Source: Echinometra lucunter (Eukaryota; Echinodermata; Echinoidea; Camarodonta; Echinometridae). From it: a DNA stretch of 64,000 bases. A program made the position numbers and the translations under genes. Positions 42,476 through 53,972 of this stretch are shown piece after piece. Position 1 is the first letter of the stretch; the number at the start of each line of letters is the position of its first letter. The notes beneath the pieces are model-generated. The model saw only the letters and a list, made by a program, of their open reading frames with translations, had not been told where the DNA came from and did no database searches. The DNA lies in contig CM057161.1 in NCBI GenBank assembly GCA_029962745.1, positions 6,647,876 to 6,711,875 of the forward strand, in the 5' to 3' direction.

Positions 42476-42704
42476 CATAGTTATTCTTGTTCTTTTTCTC
42501 TTTGTTTAATTTATTTTGTTATTTTTGTTTTTCAAAGCTGAAACGTAGCAATACCATTTTGAATGCTTGTTACGTGAAAGAAAATGAACAGAGGTAACAG
42601 CAAATGATCACATGTGAAATGTAGTCACATGAAGGGAAAAAAATAACTCTTCACTGCCTACCTAAATTTTCTTTTTCAAAGTCTGAGATAATACTGTACG
42701 TGTA

Positions 42705-42842
42705 TGGTTAATGTGGGAGGTCACTCTGACAAATCAAGACTTTCAGGCAATGATTACAGGTTAGTGGTGTTCATTAAGGTCTGAACTCTCTACACATAGG
42801 TATGTACGGTATCCTCAAAGTGACAACTGTGCGTATATGACA
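42705..42842 (-). repeat. 3' LTR of the degraded Gypsy
   Basis: On the minus strand it starts TGTCATATACGCACAG directly after GAAAGGGGGGA and ends near CCTCCCACATTAACCA. It shares GCACAGTTGTCACTTTGA(A/G)GATACC and GAGTGACCTC(C/T)CACATTA with 45799-45927; the middle is strongly diverged. Confidence 0.6.
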
Positions 42843-43093
42843 TCCCCCCTTTCTAAAGAATGTGTAGGCAGTTTAATGAAGAAGAAAATATAGTGTCCAA
42901 ATGTCCATGAGTTTCAAAATTTTTGCTCTAATATAATCCAAATTTCCAGTTCCAGTAAATTTTGTTTGCTCTACTCATCACACAAAATTATCTGAAGGTC
43001 TTGAAGTTTTTCCGATTATTATCAGGTCCATCAGTAGGTTAGTTTATCAACGGCTTCCTTACATGACAACAACTGCTGATGGTATGTTGGCCA

Positions 43094-44741
43094 TCAAGTT
43101 TCGGAGGTGAGTCCTGGTGAGACAAGCAAGTGTGGGTGTGCTGAACTTATCTCTGAGTGTAGCAGATGTTGTGGATGTTTTGAAGTCAAAATGAACACGC
43201 TTGGCTGGGGCATCCTCGAGGTGTCCCCTATTCCTCCATTGTATTCACCATTTGGCATCTCTACCAGATAAGATCGGGATTCGGGAAGTTGTTCATGAAC
43301 CGCAGCAGGAAGCCAGTGTCCAGTGCGATGATCCTGAACCCTTACAAGTTGGCCCAGTTTGAGAGGTGGTAGGTCGTGGACTGTCTTGTCATGATGGTAT
43401 TTCTGAGTCTCCTGTCTCTGTTGCACGTAGTGATACATGGAGAATTGTTGTGGATTCATTTAGGAAGATTGTCTTACTCTTTCATCTTCCTCCCGTAGGA
43501 GTTCAGCTGGCTTGGCATACATCTGTCAATGGGGGTAGCACAGATGAGCAGGAAAGCCATATTTACATAGATCTATGCCACAAGCTCTGGCTTTCTTGAG
43601 TGTATGCTTGACAGGCTGGATCGTTCATTCTATTAGACTGAGGATAGCTGGGAGAAGATGTGATGTGAGTGAATCCCCATTTGGAAGCAAAGTCTTTGAA
43701 GGCTGATGAGTTATCGCTGATGATTCGCTCTAGGATTCCTTGCTTAGTGAATATCTGTCGTGTAGCTTTGATAACAGCTATACTAGAACACTCAGAAGGC
43801 ATTTTGCATATGAAGGGGAATATGGAGAAATAGCGACTATCAGATACAGAACAAAACAGAACAAATCTGTTCCCAGCACCTGCCAAGGAGGAGTGGGTAG
43901 CTCGTACTGGAGAGGTGTCTTGTGCAGCTGCAATGGTTTGAATTCGAGGCATACCGGTACTGAACAGTCCTTAATCACAGCCTCAATTTTATCATTGATA
44001 GAAAGAATACTTAGCTCGAAGGCATGTTTTCCCACTGCCTTGATGGCCTTCATGGGGCTTGTCAAGGATGTATCTTCTCATAGTCTGAAGGATAAGGAGT
44101 CTTTCTCCTTTCAAAATTAGGCCATCTTCCACAGCAAGTACATCACAGAAAGGCCAGTACGGATGTAGCTGTTTTAGTACATCACAATGTTGTTCAGGCC
44201 ACCCATGGACTATCGTGTTGCAAAGGGCAGACATCTCCGCATCTTGCACAGTTGCTCACTTCAGTGCACTCAAACGGTCAGGGGCAAACTGCGCGAAGTT
44301 GACTCAAAGATCAAGCTCTAAGTGTTCGGCCTTGCCTACAGGACAACACGACACATGGTCTGCTACAGGGACGTCCTTGCCTGGGCTATATCGTATTGTC
44401 AGGACATATGGCTGAAGGTGAAGTAACATGCGCTGAAGTCGTGGAGGAGCTAAGGTCAAGGGCTTGCGCTAGATCATCCCCAACAGCTTGTGATCAGTTT
44501 TGACTGAGAAGCTTTTGCCGTACAGGTAAGTATGAAATCATTCACATCCAAAATGATAGCAAGAAGTTCACACTCTATATTGGCAAATCTCTGTTCTCCA
44601 TCACTGAGGGCTTTTGAAGCATGCGCTACTGGTTTACCATCTTGCAGTATTGTAGCTCCGAGACCCTGCATTGACGCATCAACCTGGACAACGGTTGGCT
44701 TGTGCATGTCATAGCAGACAAGCGTAGCATCCTGGAAGATC
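43094..44741 (-). pseudogene. Gypsy pol remnant (RNase H and integrase)
   Basis: Minus strand, in order. RNase H: VVQVDASMQGLGATILQDGK and HASKALSDGEQRFANIECELLA (Asp and Glu retained) near 44560-44700. Integrase finger region: NTIVHGWPEQ, VEDGLILKGERL, HEGHQGSGKT near 44000-44230. Core: PWQVLGTDLF (first Asp) near 43880 and RIISDNSSAFK (second Asp) near 43720. The expected catalytic Glu region reads SNRMNDPA, so Glu is lost to a frame change. A C-terminal LGQLVRVQDHRTGHWLPA-like stretch lies near 43330. Several frameshifts and stops. The same order of domains occurs in the intact Gypsy at 9587-13726, but it is clearly a different family. Confidence 0.8.
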
Positions 44742-45210
44742 TTAAAGGGAAAGTCGACCCAAGAAGTTTCATTGTTTAAATGAAAGGAGATGAATTTGAA
44801 CAGCATTTTAAAAAAGAAAAGTGCAAAATCGGTCAAAGAATAAGGAAATTACACTCATTTACATTTTCTAGTAAATTACTCTCGGCTCTGCAAATTGGCA
44901 ACACTGATGACATCATATGCAAGCAGCTCTCCATTCACTTTGTACATGAAATTTCACATTTTCTGAATTTTCTTGGAAGTTACACATTTTCTCACCCCAT
45001 AGTCAAAGTATATCATGTAAAAAGCAATTCTTCTGAACATACATAGACTATGGGGGTTAGAAAAAGTGTAACTTCCAAGAAAATTGAGAAAATGTGAAAT
45101 TGTGAAATTTTATGAACAAATTAATAAGTGAAAGGAGAGCTGCTCGCATATGATGTCATCAGTGCTGCCAATTTGCAGGGCCAAAAGTAATTTATTAGAA
45201 TATGTAAATG
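44742..45210. mobile_element. TTAA-type fold-back MITE within the degraded Gypsy
   Basis: Begins TTAAAGGGAAAGTCGACCC at 44742. Long arms 44856-45004 and 45046-45210 are inverted copies (TTTACATTTTCTAGTAAATTAC..., CAAATTGGCAACACTGATGACATCATATGC..., CACCCCATAGTC) with a 41-base loop. The right end matching the first 114 bases of the left is missing, so the right terminus was deleted. Confidence 0.7.
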
Positions 45211-45786
45211 ATGTTGCCCGACCACCACCTCTGCGCAAGCTCACCCGGCGGCCGTGCCAACGGGTCAGCTGCATGCAAGTATGCCCACTCCATAGAGATA
45301 CATAGGTATACGCACTAACACGCAGGCGAACCTTTCAGTGACCCCGTTTTCACATACATTTTGTAGTTCCAAAGCCCATTCCGAAGACCATCCTTTCCAC
45401 GATAAGCCGTTATGATCGAAGCCCCCCTTTTTTTTCTCGCCCGTGGCACATTTTGGGATCGAGTGCGGCCCCCCCCCCCCCCCTCGATCTCACGTCATGT
45501 GGAGTAGGCCTACAATGAGAGTCTAGCATATTTGAGCACTCTATCTGCTGATAATTAATGTCAATAAATTAATCAACTCGAAGTCTTGAAATTAGTATAA
45601 GGATGTTGAGGTAGAAAATTACACAAAAATACTCACATGGGACTTTACAATGTACTGCAGTGACCCTGGCTATGTATGGCAGTATGGATGCAAATCACAG
45701 TTACAAGGGAAAATGTCCCAGGAATTCACAAAAGCGTCACTATCTTTATAGATCTAGCTATGAAAAGTTGAAGGTAGGTCCTTAAA
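45211..45786. other. Non-coding remainder of degraded Gypsy leader
   Basis: Between the fold-back MITE and the PBS. GC-richer at 45215-45530, with a 14-base C run near 45470. No coding frame. Presumably eroded leader DNA or a later insertion. Confidence 0.45.
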
Positions 45787-45798
45787 GCGCTGCCACCA
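45787..45798 (-). promoter_or_regulatory. Primer-binding site of degraded Gypsy
   Basis: On the minus strand TGGTGGCAGCGC directly follows the 5' LTR end (CATTACA). Its first 11 bases equal the intact Gypsy's PBS, so the same tRNA primer, probably tRNA-Leu, is inferred. Confidence 0.7.
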
Positions 45799-45927
45799 TG
45801 TAATGTGAGAGGTCACTCCATATATGATTACAGGAGTTGTAGTCTAGTATGATATACTTTATTCACATCTCAACTTCAGCATAGGTACTGTATGGTATCT
45901 TCAAAGTGACAACTGTGCATATTCAAT
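45799..45927 (-). repeat. 5' LTR of the degraded Gypsy
   Basis: Minus strand, from about TTGAATATGCACAG to CTCACATTACA. Contains AATAAA in its middle. Ends next to the PBS. Diverged from the 3' LTR copy except near both ends. Confidence 0.58.
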
Positions 45928-46660
45928 GCTGTTATCATTTTCAGATAGAGAGTATCTCCTTTTATGCAACCACATGAACTCCCATAGAGTAATGTTAAAT
46001 GAAAAGAAAATAGGACTAGCAAATTAAACTTTAAATTCCATTATATCAAGGTGACTTGCTTATTAAAGGTACTTAACAAATTTCAAAACCATTCAAAGAT
46101 AGGCCTAATTATCTTTTTCCAACATTCATTCTCCATAGACCCTAGCTAAAGTATACACAGGACCTACCCCAGGAAAGTTGAATATATTTCTTAATTTGAA
46201 AGTATTAGGCTTGATCTGCACTTGAGGGAAATGAGAGAGGTGTTGCTCCACTAAGGCCAGCTTTTTTCTCCATATCTCCAGTCAGTGCACTTCGAATGAG
46301 AGTGGTAAAAAATGAAGTATATATATATATTAAAATTTCAAATCACTATGTGCAAATCACCTATGTTATGCTTCATTTTCCTCACACTCCATTACTGTTG
46401 ACCCCTAAAATGCTGGGTAGAGTTTGGAAGGGGTTATTTAATACGTATATCGAAACCTTATCCCGTATTTGGTTCACTGCAATTGACACATAAGCTTGTC
46501 GATCACGTAAGTTTAGGCAATTTTGTAACAATATCTTTTATTGGACATTAAAAAAGACAGCAGTTTTGTTAAACCATTTAGAATGGCTTTGACATTTTTC
46601 AAATCCTTGGAATATTTTTTACACATTGATTTCTTTTTCTACAAGCTGCACTAGCATAGA
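45928..46660. other. Non-coding spacer
   Basis: AT-rich, a short (TA)n run at 46318-46330. No gene or defined repeat seen. Confidence 0.6.
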
Positions 46661-46671
46661 CAGTTCCTCAT

Positions 46672-46761
46672 TACAGGGGGGTGAATGATTTCCCCACAGA
46701 CATATAGTTATACATATGTACGTACACCTACTTCAAAAAGTGGGGATGCATACCCCCGTTC

Positions 46762-46793
<32 letters not shown>

Positions 46794-46810
46794 GCTATTT
46801 ACGTCCCTGG
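46672..46810. repeat. hAT-like MITE right-end fragment
   Basis: G-rich start, AGTGGGGATGCATACCCCC, a 29-base C run at 46765-46793, then CGCTATTTACGTCCCTG. The last part is the inverse of CAGGGACGTAAATAGCG, like the ends of the hAT-like MITEs elsewhere here. The left end is not clear. Confidence 0.5.
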
Positions 46811-47285
46811 TTTCCACGTACCAAGAAGCTTGTGACAACGAAGAATGGGCTGAAGATCTTCATCAATGTCTCCTCCTCTACAAAGTGGTGATCATCCTTG
46901 GGCTCTATCCTTGGAGATCATTTCCTCTGCCATGATGTCTTGAAGTGGCATAGAGAGAATAAAAAATCCCCTGGTTTCCCCATACCAAGAAGCTTTAGAC
47001 TTTAGATGGGCTGAAGATCTTCCATCAATGTCTCCTCCTACAAAGTGGTGATCATCCTTGGGCTCTATCCTTGGAGATCAGTTCCTCTTCCATGATGTCT
47101 TGAAGTGGCATAGAGAGAATAAAAAATCCCCTGGTTTCCCCATACCAAGAAGCTTTAGACTTTAGATGGGCTGAAGATCTTCAATCAATGTCTCCTCCTA
47201 CAAAGTGGTGATCATCCTTGGGCTCTATCCTTGGAGATCAGTTCCTATTCCATGATGTCTTGAAGTGGCACAGAGAGAATAATAA
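46808..47285. repeat. 160-bp tandem repeat, three units
   Basis: Unit CCTGGTTTCCCCATACCAAGAAGCTT...GAAGTGGCATAGAGAGAATAAAAAATCC at about 46808, 46970 and 47130. Units 2 and 3 are nearly identical; unit 1 is more diverged. The unit is not divisible by three and no continuous frame crosses it, so a coding repeat is unlikely. Confidence 0.85.
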
Positions 47286-47581
47286 TCCTACCTTTAAGTT
47301 AAAAAAAAAGAATTATTAAACATTTCTGCACTCTTAGGAATTTTCTGTGAGGCACTACACTAAATGGGAAACACAATTGTAGAGTTCACATAGAAGCTCA
47401 GTTCATTTGCTATATATAGGCTACAATGTATATATTCTTCATAAAGAAAATTGCAGGAAATCAGAATTTAAGAAATAATATCCTCCCCACATTTTTTTAG
47501 TGTTCACATACATGCATTGCAAGGTCACTAAAGATAATGAGTACATTAATGCATCAATGCTCAAAAACTTTTTTTTTTCAG

Positions 47582-48565
47582 CCAAAGACCTCCTCCATCA
47601 CTTTGGCTGACTGGTAGTAGATGTATGCAACGCAGTAATTGAAACTGTCAACTCCACCATCATCTGTAAAGGTATTCTCTCTCCTCCTAGCTAGCAGGCC
47701 TTTGTTTCTCCGGCCATACGTACACGCGTGCTGCCTACATCTCTGATCTTCTTGACAAATTTCCTGATGTCACACGCCCCGTGTATAGAGCCTTAATCAG
47801 AGGGTCTGAAATCAAGCACCCCGTCACCCATCATATTAATTGTGACGAAAAAGTCTCCCCGTTTAAGCCCGCGAATCGTCGCCTAGCAACCGACATCACC
47901 GAGGGTAAATTTCATCACATAGGGCCTACCGCGGAATAACGGAATTAGTCATCATTCAACCCGTTTGATCTGGGGCCGATCTGGGGAGCGTTTCATGAAA
48001 GGACTTGTCGGATGTTTTATCCGACAAAGTCTGTTTTATCCGAAAGTTGCCATAGTAGCAATGCTTCTCAGCCAATCAAAATCAAGGAAAGATGTCAGAT
48101 CTGACAACTTGTCAGACAACAAATGTTGATAAAATGCTCCCCTGATCTCCACTCCATATGGTGCCTAAAAACGTATGAAGACCGTGTAAAAACTATTGTG
48201 CACCAATTCAAATAGGAATACAGTGCCCTATAAGAACTCATTCCCCACCTCCAAGATTTTCATCTCTGCAGGCAAGCGAATTTTCTCCAAACTCGATCTC
48301 GTATATACGTCTGCCGCACCTGTATCCAATGCGGGATCCAATGCAGTTGATCCTTCGATCGCCTAGCTAGCCCGGGCAGTTTTGTGGGGCGCCCCCCCCC
48401 CCCCGACACACCCTTTTGGATATCTGAGTTTGTTGCGCATGTCTTACGTCAATGCCGCGCAAACTTTTCAAGGATTCATTGATGGGGTAACCCGTGGTCT
48501 TCTCTTAAAGTGACGCCTACATCGAGGTCCTCATCACAAGCAAGCAAGACACCAACAGAGAGCAG
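47582..48565 (+). pseudogene. Ty3/Gypsy pol remnant (protease end and reverse transcriptase)
   Basis: Plus strand, broken. Phrases in order: KDLLHHF and LVVDVCNA (end of protease, near 47590-47640), KHPVTHHI (near 47816), a ..RRLATDI stretch, SPLHMV (near 48150), GKRIFSKLDLV (first catalytic Asp, near 48275-48305), then RMSYVNAAQTFQGFIDGVTRG (near 48437-48500) and a YI..VLI phrase where the catalytic YxDD should be, with the Asp pair lost (near 48520). It is split by a MITE at 47983-48142, and a C-rich insertion (48394-48405) replaces part of the core. Different from both other Gypsy copies as far as can be judged. Confidence 0.72.
47983..48142. mobile_element. GGGGAGC-ended MITE
   Basis: 160 bp. 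GGGGAGCGTTTCATGAAA at the left is the imperfect inverse of TTGATAAAATGCTCCCC at the right, with matching inner TGTCGGAT/TGACAAGTTGTCAGA motifs. GATCT occurs on both sides (47978-47982 and 48144-48148), one base off on the right, so a GATC or GATCT target duplication is likely. Inserted in the Gypsy reverse transcriptase remnant. Confidence 0.75.
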
Positions 48566-50514
48566 TGTTAACGGGGTTCTATATAATTTTTTTCCTAAAA
48601 AGAGACGAAATGCATGAGAGTAAAGTCAGTAGATTGTAGGCTACTTATAGCACCGGGGTATAGCATCAGGACAAAGGATCGATGTTAATGAGAAATAAAA
48701 TTCCAACATCAAACTAGTAATGAACAAAGGTTACAGTATCAAACAACTTTGAAGTTTACTCTATCTGGCACCTGAATACTTGGCATCTGACCAAGAAATC
48801 CTAACAGAAAGTCTCATCTTTTACAATTCTTGTGGGTAACTGCACGCTTCTTACTCTTATATATGACCAGGGGCATCTGGTAATTAGACCTGAATTATTT
48901 GCTGACAAATATTTCGGTGGTGACCCAAAATTTGCCGACACGGTTATTCTGGACTCTAAGTCTCTATATACACATACATCAGAAATAGATGTGGGGCAAA
49001 CTTTAATGGATTGTTTAGGGGCCGTGAGGCATTTTTGTTTTTTTTGTTTTGTTGGGTTTTTTTTTTTTTTACCTTGGAGGAAATGAACCACCGTTTTTTA
49101 ATTTTTGCGAGCGAGCAAAGCGAGCGCAGCCAAAATAACCACTTCCTGTTATGAAAGAAAGGTTAATTTTTCATGCACTATCTAAATGACATTAGGCTTA
49201 TATCTGGTCACCTCCCTGCCAAATATGACTATTCTGGCACCTTAATTGCTGGGCCAGCTGTCTCACGTCCGAAACCATCCCGTTTATTATACGAGCGAGC
49301 AAAGCGAGCGAGGCACAAACCACAGTAGAAGTGTCATCAAAATACGCTATCGGCCTACAAGATATATAAATCATATTTTCGGTCACCTCGCCTGCCGGAT
49401 TCGTCTGCTTTCTGAAACTAGGCCTGTATAGTGAACGGGGTAGAAGTAGTCACCAAAATATACTAAGTGATATATCTAAAGTACTGTAGGGTTGTAAAAT
49501 ATACGTTTTTTGTGGCATGATAGTAAAGTTCAAAGCAGCAAATAAACATTCAGCAAACTCAAGCTTCAAACTTAACAGCAACTCAGGAGATGACGAAAAT
49601 AAAAAAAGATTGTAGTCTGGTAATTGCCTGATCGAATGTCTATCTGCAATTTCTCTTTATTACAAGTAAAAATGCTCTTTTACAACATAAGGCTGCTTGG
49701 CCCACATTAAAATAGTAACTAAGGAAAGAAAATGGAAGGATCCAACTAAAATGTAACAAACTAATTCAATAAAGGAACCAATCATTTAAGAACAGAAAAG
49801 GAATGTAAACAAAGTCAAACCAAAATGACAAAATAGGCATCATACAGTATTGAGTCGGTCACCTCGACTGCTGGATTCGTCTGTTTACCGAAACCATCCT
49901 GTATCAAATTCAAATTCACAAATTCAGTTCGGTTTATTTGACACATATCCCAGCAAAAGTCGGAAGACTCAAATTCTGAGTTTACAATCATTAACATTTT
50001 TAAAAACAACAATATTCAAATACATATATACAAGGAAAACGTATAAAACGGGGATAAATAAATGTATATCAAATTATTATAATCACATTAAGATAATTTA
50101 AAATGGCAACTGAAAAGCAATAAGAAAATTAGGCATATTCATGAATATTAGAAAAAAAAGGAAAGAGGAGGAAAGGTGAAAGAGAGAGAGAGGGAGAACA
50201 GTTTCTACATGTACAGTATACTCTATTCTTATAATGTTAGTAACGTACATTATCAGCATGTTCTGTTCTCACAGTGGACTCCATCATAGGAATAATAGGC
50301 TGTTGGTCACAGGCTGTTATCTCATGAAACTTCATCTACTTTAGGTCATCTTGCTGTTCGATTCCTTGAATTCATATTCCTAAAATTCCATGAGTAGGAG
50401 AATAGTATAACATTTGTTAGGGACTCAAGATGCAAACAAATTTCCTTTTAATAGTAAGAATAGTAACCGCCATTTGTTAAGACAATGAAAATGCAAGCGA
50501 AGCAAACGAGCGCT
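48566..50514. other. Non-coding stretch with repeat fragments
   Basis: No gene. GCGAGCGAGCAAAGCGAGCG-like motifs at about 49107 and 49291 suggest decayed hAT-like MITEs. TCACCTCGCCTGCCGGATTCGTCTG (49384) and TCACCTCGACTGCTGGATTCGTCTG (49859) are diverged direct repeats about 475 bp apart. Near 49905-50060 (minus strand) AAATAAACCGAACTGAATTTG plus TTGAATTTG resembles another CR1-like LINE 3' end. Confidence 0.5.
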
Positions 50515-51003
50515 TTAAAGTGATTACACAATGGTAAATTTTTTTTTTGATATATGATTGGGAATAGAATTCTAAGAAGAATAACATTAAAAATTTGATG
50601 ATTTTTAATCGAAATCAATGCGTTTTGGCTAATTTTCTCGTAAAAAGTCAAGAGTTGACCAAAAAATTTGAATATGAGGTATGACGTAAAAGTGGGTACC
50701 CAGCTTCGCGCATTGCAGTTGTCCTGCGCGCCAGACTGTACAATATGTATTATACCTTGCGCGCATTTTCCTAGAAGTGCGCGACAAGGTACCCACTTTG
50801 ACGTCATTTTGACGTCAAAGTGGGTACCCAGTTGAAACTGGGTCACAGCTGAGGGGTCAAAAATATCCTGAAATCTTACCACATTTTGGGGTTTCCTTGG
50901 CAACACGACTTTTAAAAAAACTTTAGGCAGATGATTTTCTGCTAATAAAATCATGCTCTTTTAAATGAGCTAACATTGTTTCAGTATTGGGTACCCCCTT
51001 TAA
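50515..51003. mobile_element. TTAA-flanked MITE, second family, copy 2
   Basis: 489 bp, TTAA at 50515-50518 and 51000-51003. Same order of parts as 41176-41675, including the perfect TGACGTCA-containing hairpin (about 50789-50829). Not nested in the TTAACCC family here. Confidence 0.85.
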
Positions 51004-51210
51004 CAATTTTTCCACTTCTCTCTGTTTCTCTTTCCTTGTCTTTTTCTTTTGCTTTCCTTTCTCTCTTTATTTCTTCTTTCCTCTCCTTTATCTTCCTTCC
51101 CCTCTTTTCTCCATTCGTCTGGTTTGTTCCTTTCCTTCCTTCTTTTGCCGACAGAAATTTTTAGGGAGTGTCACCCACCGCCCCCCCCCCCCCCCCCCCC
51201 CTCCGGCTAG
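51004..51210. repeat. Polypyrimidine tract and 21-base C run
   Basis: 51004-51135 is almost all T/C, with CTTTCTCTC-like units; 51181-51201 is poly-C, followed by CTCCGGCTAGCAACGGCC. It resembles the interior and right end of a hAT-like MITE such as 30750-32422, reversed. Borders not defined. Confidence 0.6.
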
Positions 51211-52053
51211 CAACGGCCTTGTAGTATAACTGGAAAAGGCAAATATTTATGATTCATTACTGGTGCTTTCATTTTTATACAGATAATAAATATCTAGATA
51301 TAATTTGGGCTTGTGTTCCAGCGATAATGAAAGTAACAAATAAAAACACGCTCTGAATAATTCTAATAAAAATATATCTTTTGAAATCATGAATTATCAA
51401 CTGGGATAATTATGATAAGTTCAGCTCGGTTAATATTATTTTCATCTTTCTTATTAAATATTATTATTAATATAAGTGAATTAAGATTTCCTCTGTTAAT
51501 TGTTAAGCATGTTAAGTAACAGAAGTACTGACTGTTTCATAGTGAAGATATCATCGCAACTGTATAAAACTATTTTTTTATAACATACAAAACTATAAAC
51601 TCTGAACACCTCCCCCCTACGGACTGGGTGAGAGTAGTGCCTCCACTGTTATGTAGCAAATCCTTCTTTGTTTATTTTGTTTCCCATATTTATTGCTAGA
51701 GATTTATTCAAAATACATAAATCAGTGCAAATACAAATCCTTATTTCGTTTTCATATCATCATAAGGGGGTCCGCCCACTTGACAGTTCTAAGGCCCGCG
51801 AGGCCGACTATTCTCGTATCGTATATGCCTTCATCACAAATAATGCGCTATCAGTATATAAAATAATTATGTCTCCTTTAGCATGTTTAGTCCTCGTTTC
51901 AGGATGTTCCAAACCTTCCATGAAAAACATTCGCTGCCCTTTTATACTTATTAAACTTCCTTCTGGCACAGGAATTGGTCAGGGCGGTGTGATATCAGAG
52001 ATTACAATTTGCTATTTTCGGCCTCGCGGGCCTTCGGTGAAGGCCTAAGTAAG
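51211..52053. other. Non-coding spacer
   Basis: AT-rich. GGCCCGCGAGGCCGA (51793) and CGGCCTCGCGGGCC (52019) form a spaced inverted pair around 51790-52035, so this part may be another small TIR element. No gene seen. Confidence 0.5.
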
Positions 52054-52308
52054 CATGGCCGTACACAGCGGGGGCGGGGGGGCAGTTGCCACCAGAAATT
52101 TTGAAAACACACATTTTTTTTTACTGAAATTTTTTTTATAAAATCCACGGAAAACTGCCCCAAATCCTTCAATTTCACTCCTAAAAATGTAAAAGCGTCC
52201 TCGTGACCAGCTCGGTCGCTTCGCTCCCTTGCTTTCAAGTTTCTTCGAAAATTTTTACGCATCTTGCCTCCCCCCCCCCCCAGGAAAAAATTTCTGCGTA
52301 CGGCCCTG
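52054..52308. mobile_element. hAT-like MITE (CAGGGCCGTACGCAG ends)
   Basis: 255 bp. Left CATGGCCGTACACAG, right CTGCGTACGGCCCTG; 13 of 15 match when inverted. Flanks TAAGTAAG (52046-52053) and TAAGTTAG (52309-52316) match at 7 of 8, as expected of a hAT target duplication. Poly-C run near 52270 beside the right end. The interior phrase AAATTTTTTCCTG resembles 28274-28310. Confidence 0.82.
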
Positions 52309-53972
52309 TAAGTTAGCTATATATTCTCAAATCAAAGAGAGACGAAGAGAAAAAAAAATGAACGAAACACCTCATAATTACAAAATGCCTATTAAATGCT
52401 ATTAAATCCTAATATGAGCACCCCATTAATATTCTCTACATTTTCTTGATTTCATCAAAACAATTCAATTTATTCTTCAAATACTCTTCTTTTCCAATAA
52501 ATTGAATACAAAATAATTTCTTTCCCAGTAAACTTAATACAATTTATAAATTCGATAGGAAACAAATACATGAAATCCATTATATCAGTCGTTAAAACAT
52601 CTAGTTCCCCTCTCAAAAACCCTGCCCTTCCTTTTTTTACCAATATAATACCACCCATCCTCACCCACGACGACAAACCCCCACAAAAAAACCCACCCTC
52701 AAGTATGCACTCACCATAGACACTCTCGTCCTCACCTCTTTTTTTCAATGACATTCACATATTCACCTGCCAGCGCTCACGCCCACACTCCACCAACCCA
52801 CGCCCACACACGCCACACACATGCACACAACCTCAAAACACTGTATGTCCTGTATCAGGGGTGGTCAGTTGACCCCAAAATGGAGGGGGTGCATTTTCAT
52901 GGGCTCAACACAAGCAGGTACAACACTCCTGCAAATGTTCTTCACCTATAAGTTAGGCTCTCGAAATATGGCGTCATCATCAACCGAGCCATCCATATCT
53001 TATCACCTAGTGTGGTCAGCCTAATCTCAACCTGCCTATATCATTCCACCATGACTCACTCTGATTCCTCTGTAAATCGCAACGACATTCCCTTCCTCTT
53101 TTCTCACGAGTCACAATCGAGGAGAGAATTGCTTTTCACTCCCGCTTTGCTATAAAACTCTATAAAACTGACTTTTAAAACTTTTCTTTAAAATACAGTT
53201 AAGCCCACCGCACCCTATACGATCCAACTGCGAGCCGATATTCGAACAAACTGCAATTTGCATTAAATTTGTAAGTTAAACAAGATCAAAGATCGGAATA
53301 ATGATGGAAATATTAAAATCGAAATTTTGGTTAACTGCAAGCCTTATGATCCGACTAAAGGCCAAATCGGCTTCAAATCCCAGCCGATCGCAAGATTGCT
53401 ACAATATCAGTACGATTCGGAATTGAATTCGCTTAAATTCCTACAGGGAGGCTCGCAATAGCCCGTATTTACGAATTTAGTATTTATATGACTATTCTGA
53501 ACGTGATCATTAGTTAGCATGTTTGAATGTTCATATCAAATGCTATAACAATTTTTTTTTTTGTCAAAATCAGATCGCTGACAGATCGCGTAGCTAGTGT
53601 GCGGTGGGCTTAAACACGTTGTCAACTCAACTCTTCCGAATTTGTTTCTTTCATCTCTGACATCTTGAACAAATTTCTGTCCGTTCTACAACCTTCAACA
53701 ATACAATGTAGCTCGTTTCGTCTCAACTGGTGGAGAATAATCCAAATCTTTTCTATCTCAACGTGCTTTCATATTCAGAATGTTTCAAGTTTCAGATACC
53801 GAGTAATGGTAATGAAAACATGAAAGATAACTGATTTCAGTGATCAATTGATAACACAAAATAAACAACTAAACCAGCAGGATAGTTGTGTGAATCACAA
53901 TTTAATGAGATACTGAAAGAACATGAAACCACCGTAAAACATGAATTACTCTGAGTAATGAACACAATCAGA
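52309..53972. other. Non-coding spacer
   Basis: C-rich, CA-rich patch at 52750-52830 (CACACA and CCCACGC runs). No domain-bearing frame on either strand. No defined repeat from 53000 to 53960. Confidence 0.55.

Larger units (their letters stand above)
42705..45927 (-). mobile_element. Degraded Ty3/Gypsy element with diverged LTRs
   Basis: A minus-strand element. 3' LTR about 42705-42842, preceded on the minus strand by a GAAAGGGGGGA polypurine tract; 5' LTR about 45799-45927; between them a PBS and the pol 3' part. Gag, protease and most reverse transcriptase are missing. A TTAA-type fold-back MITE sits at 44742-45210 and the DNA between it and the PBS has no recognisable coding. Target duplication not resolved. 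Much older than the intact Gypsy. Confidence 0.7.

Noticed and set aside
50448..50954. A 168-codon frame shared with 41300-41626 as a MITE-encoded protein
   Set aside because: It crosses the TTAA element border and hairpin, differs in frame ends between copies and is broken in the third copy.
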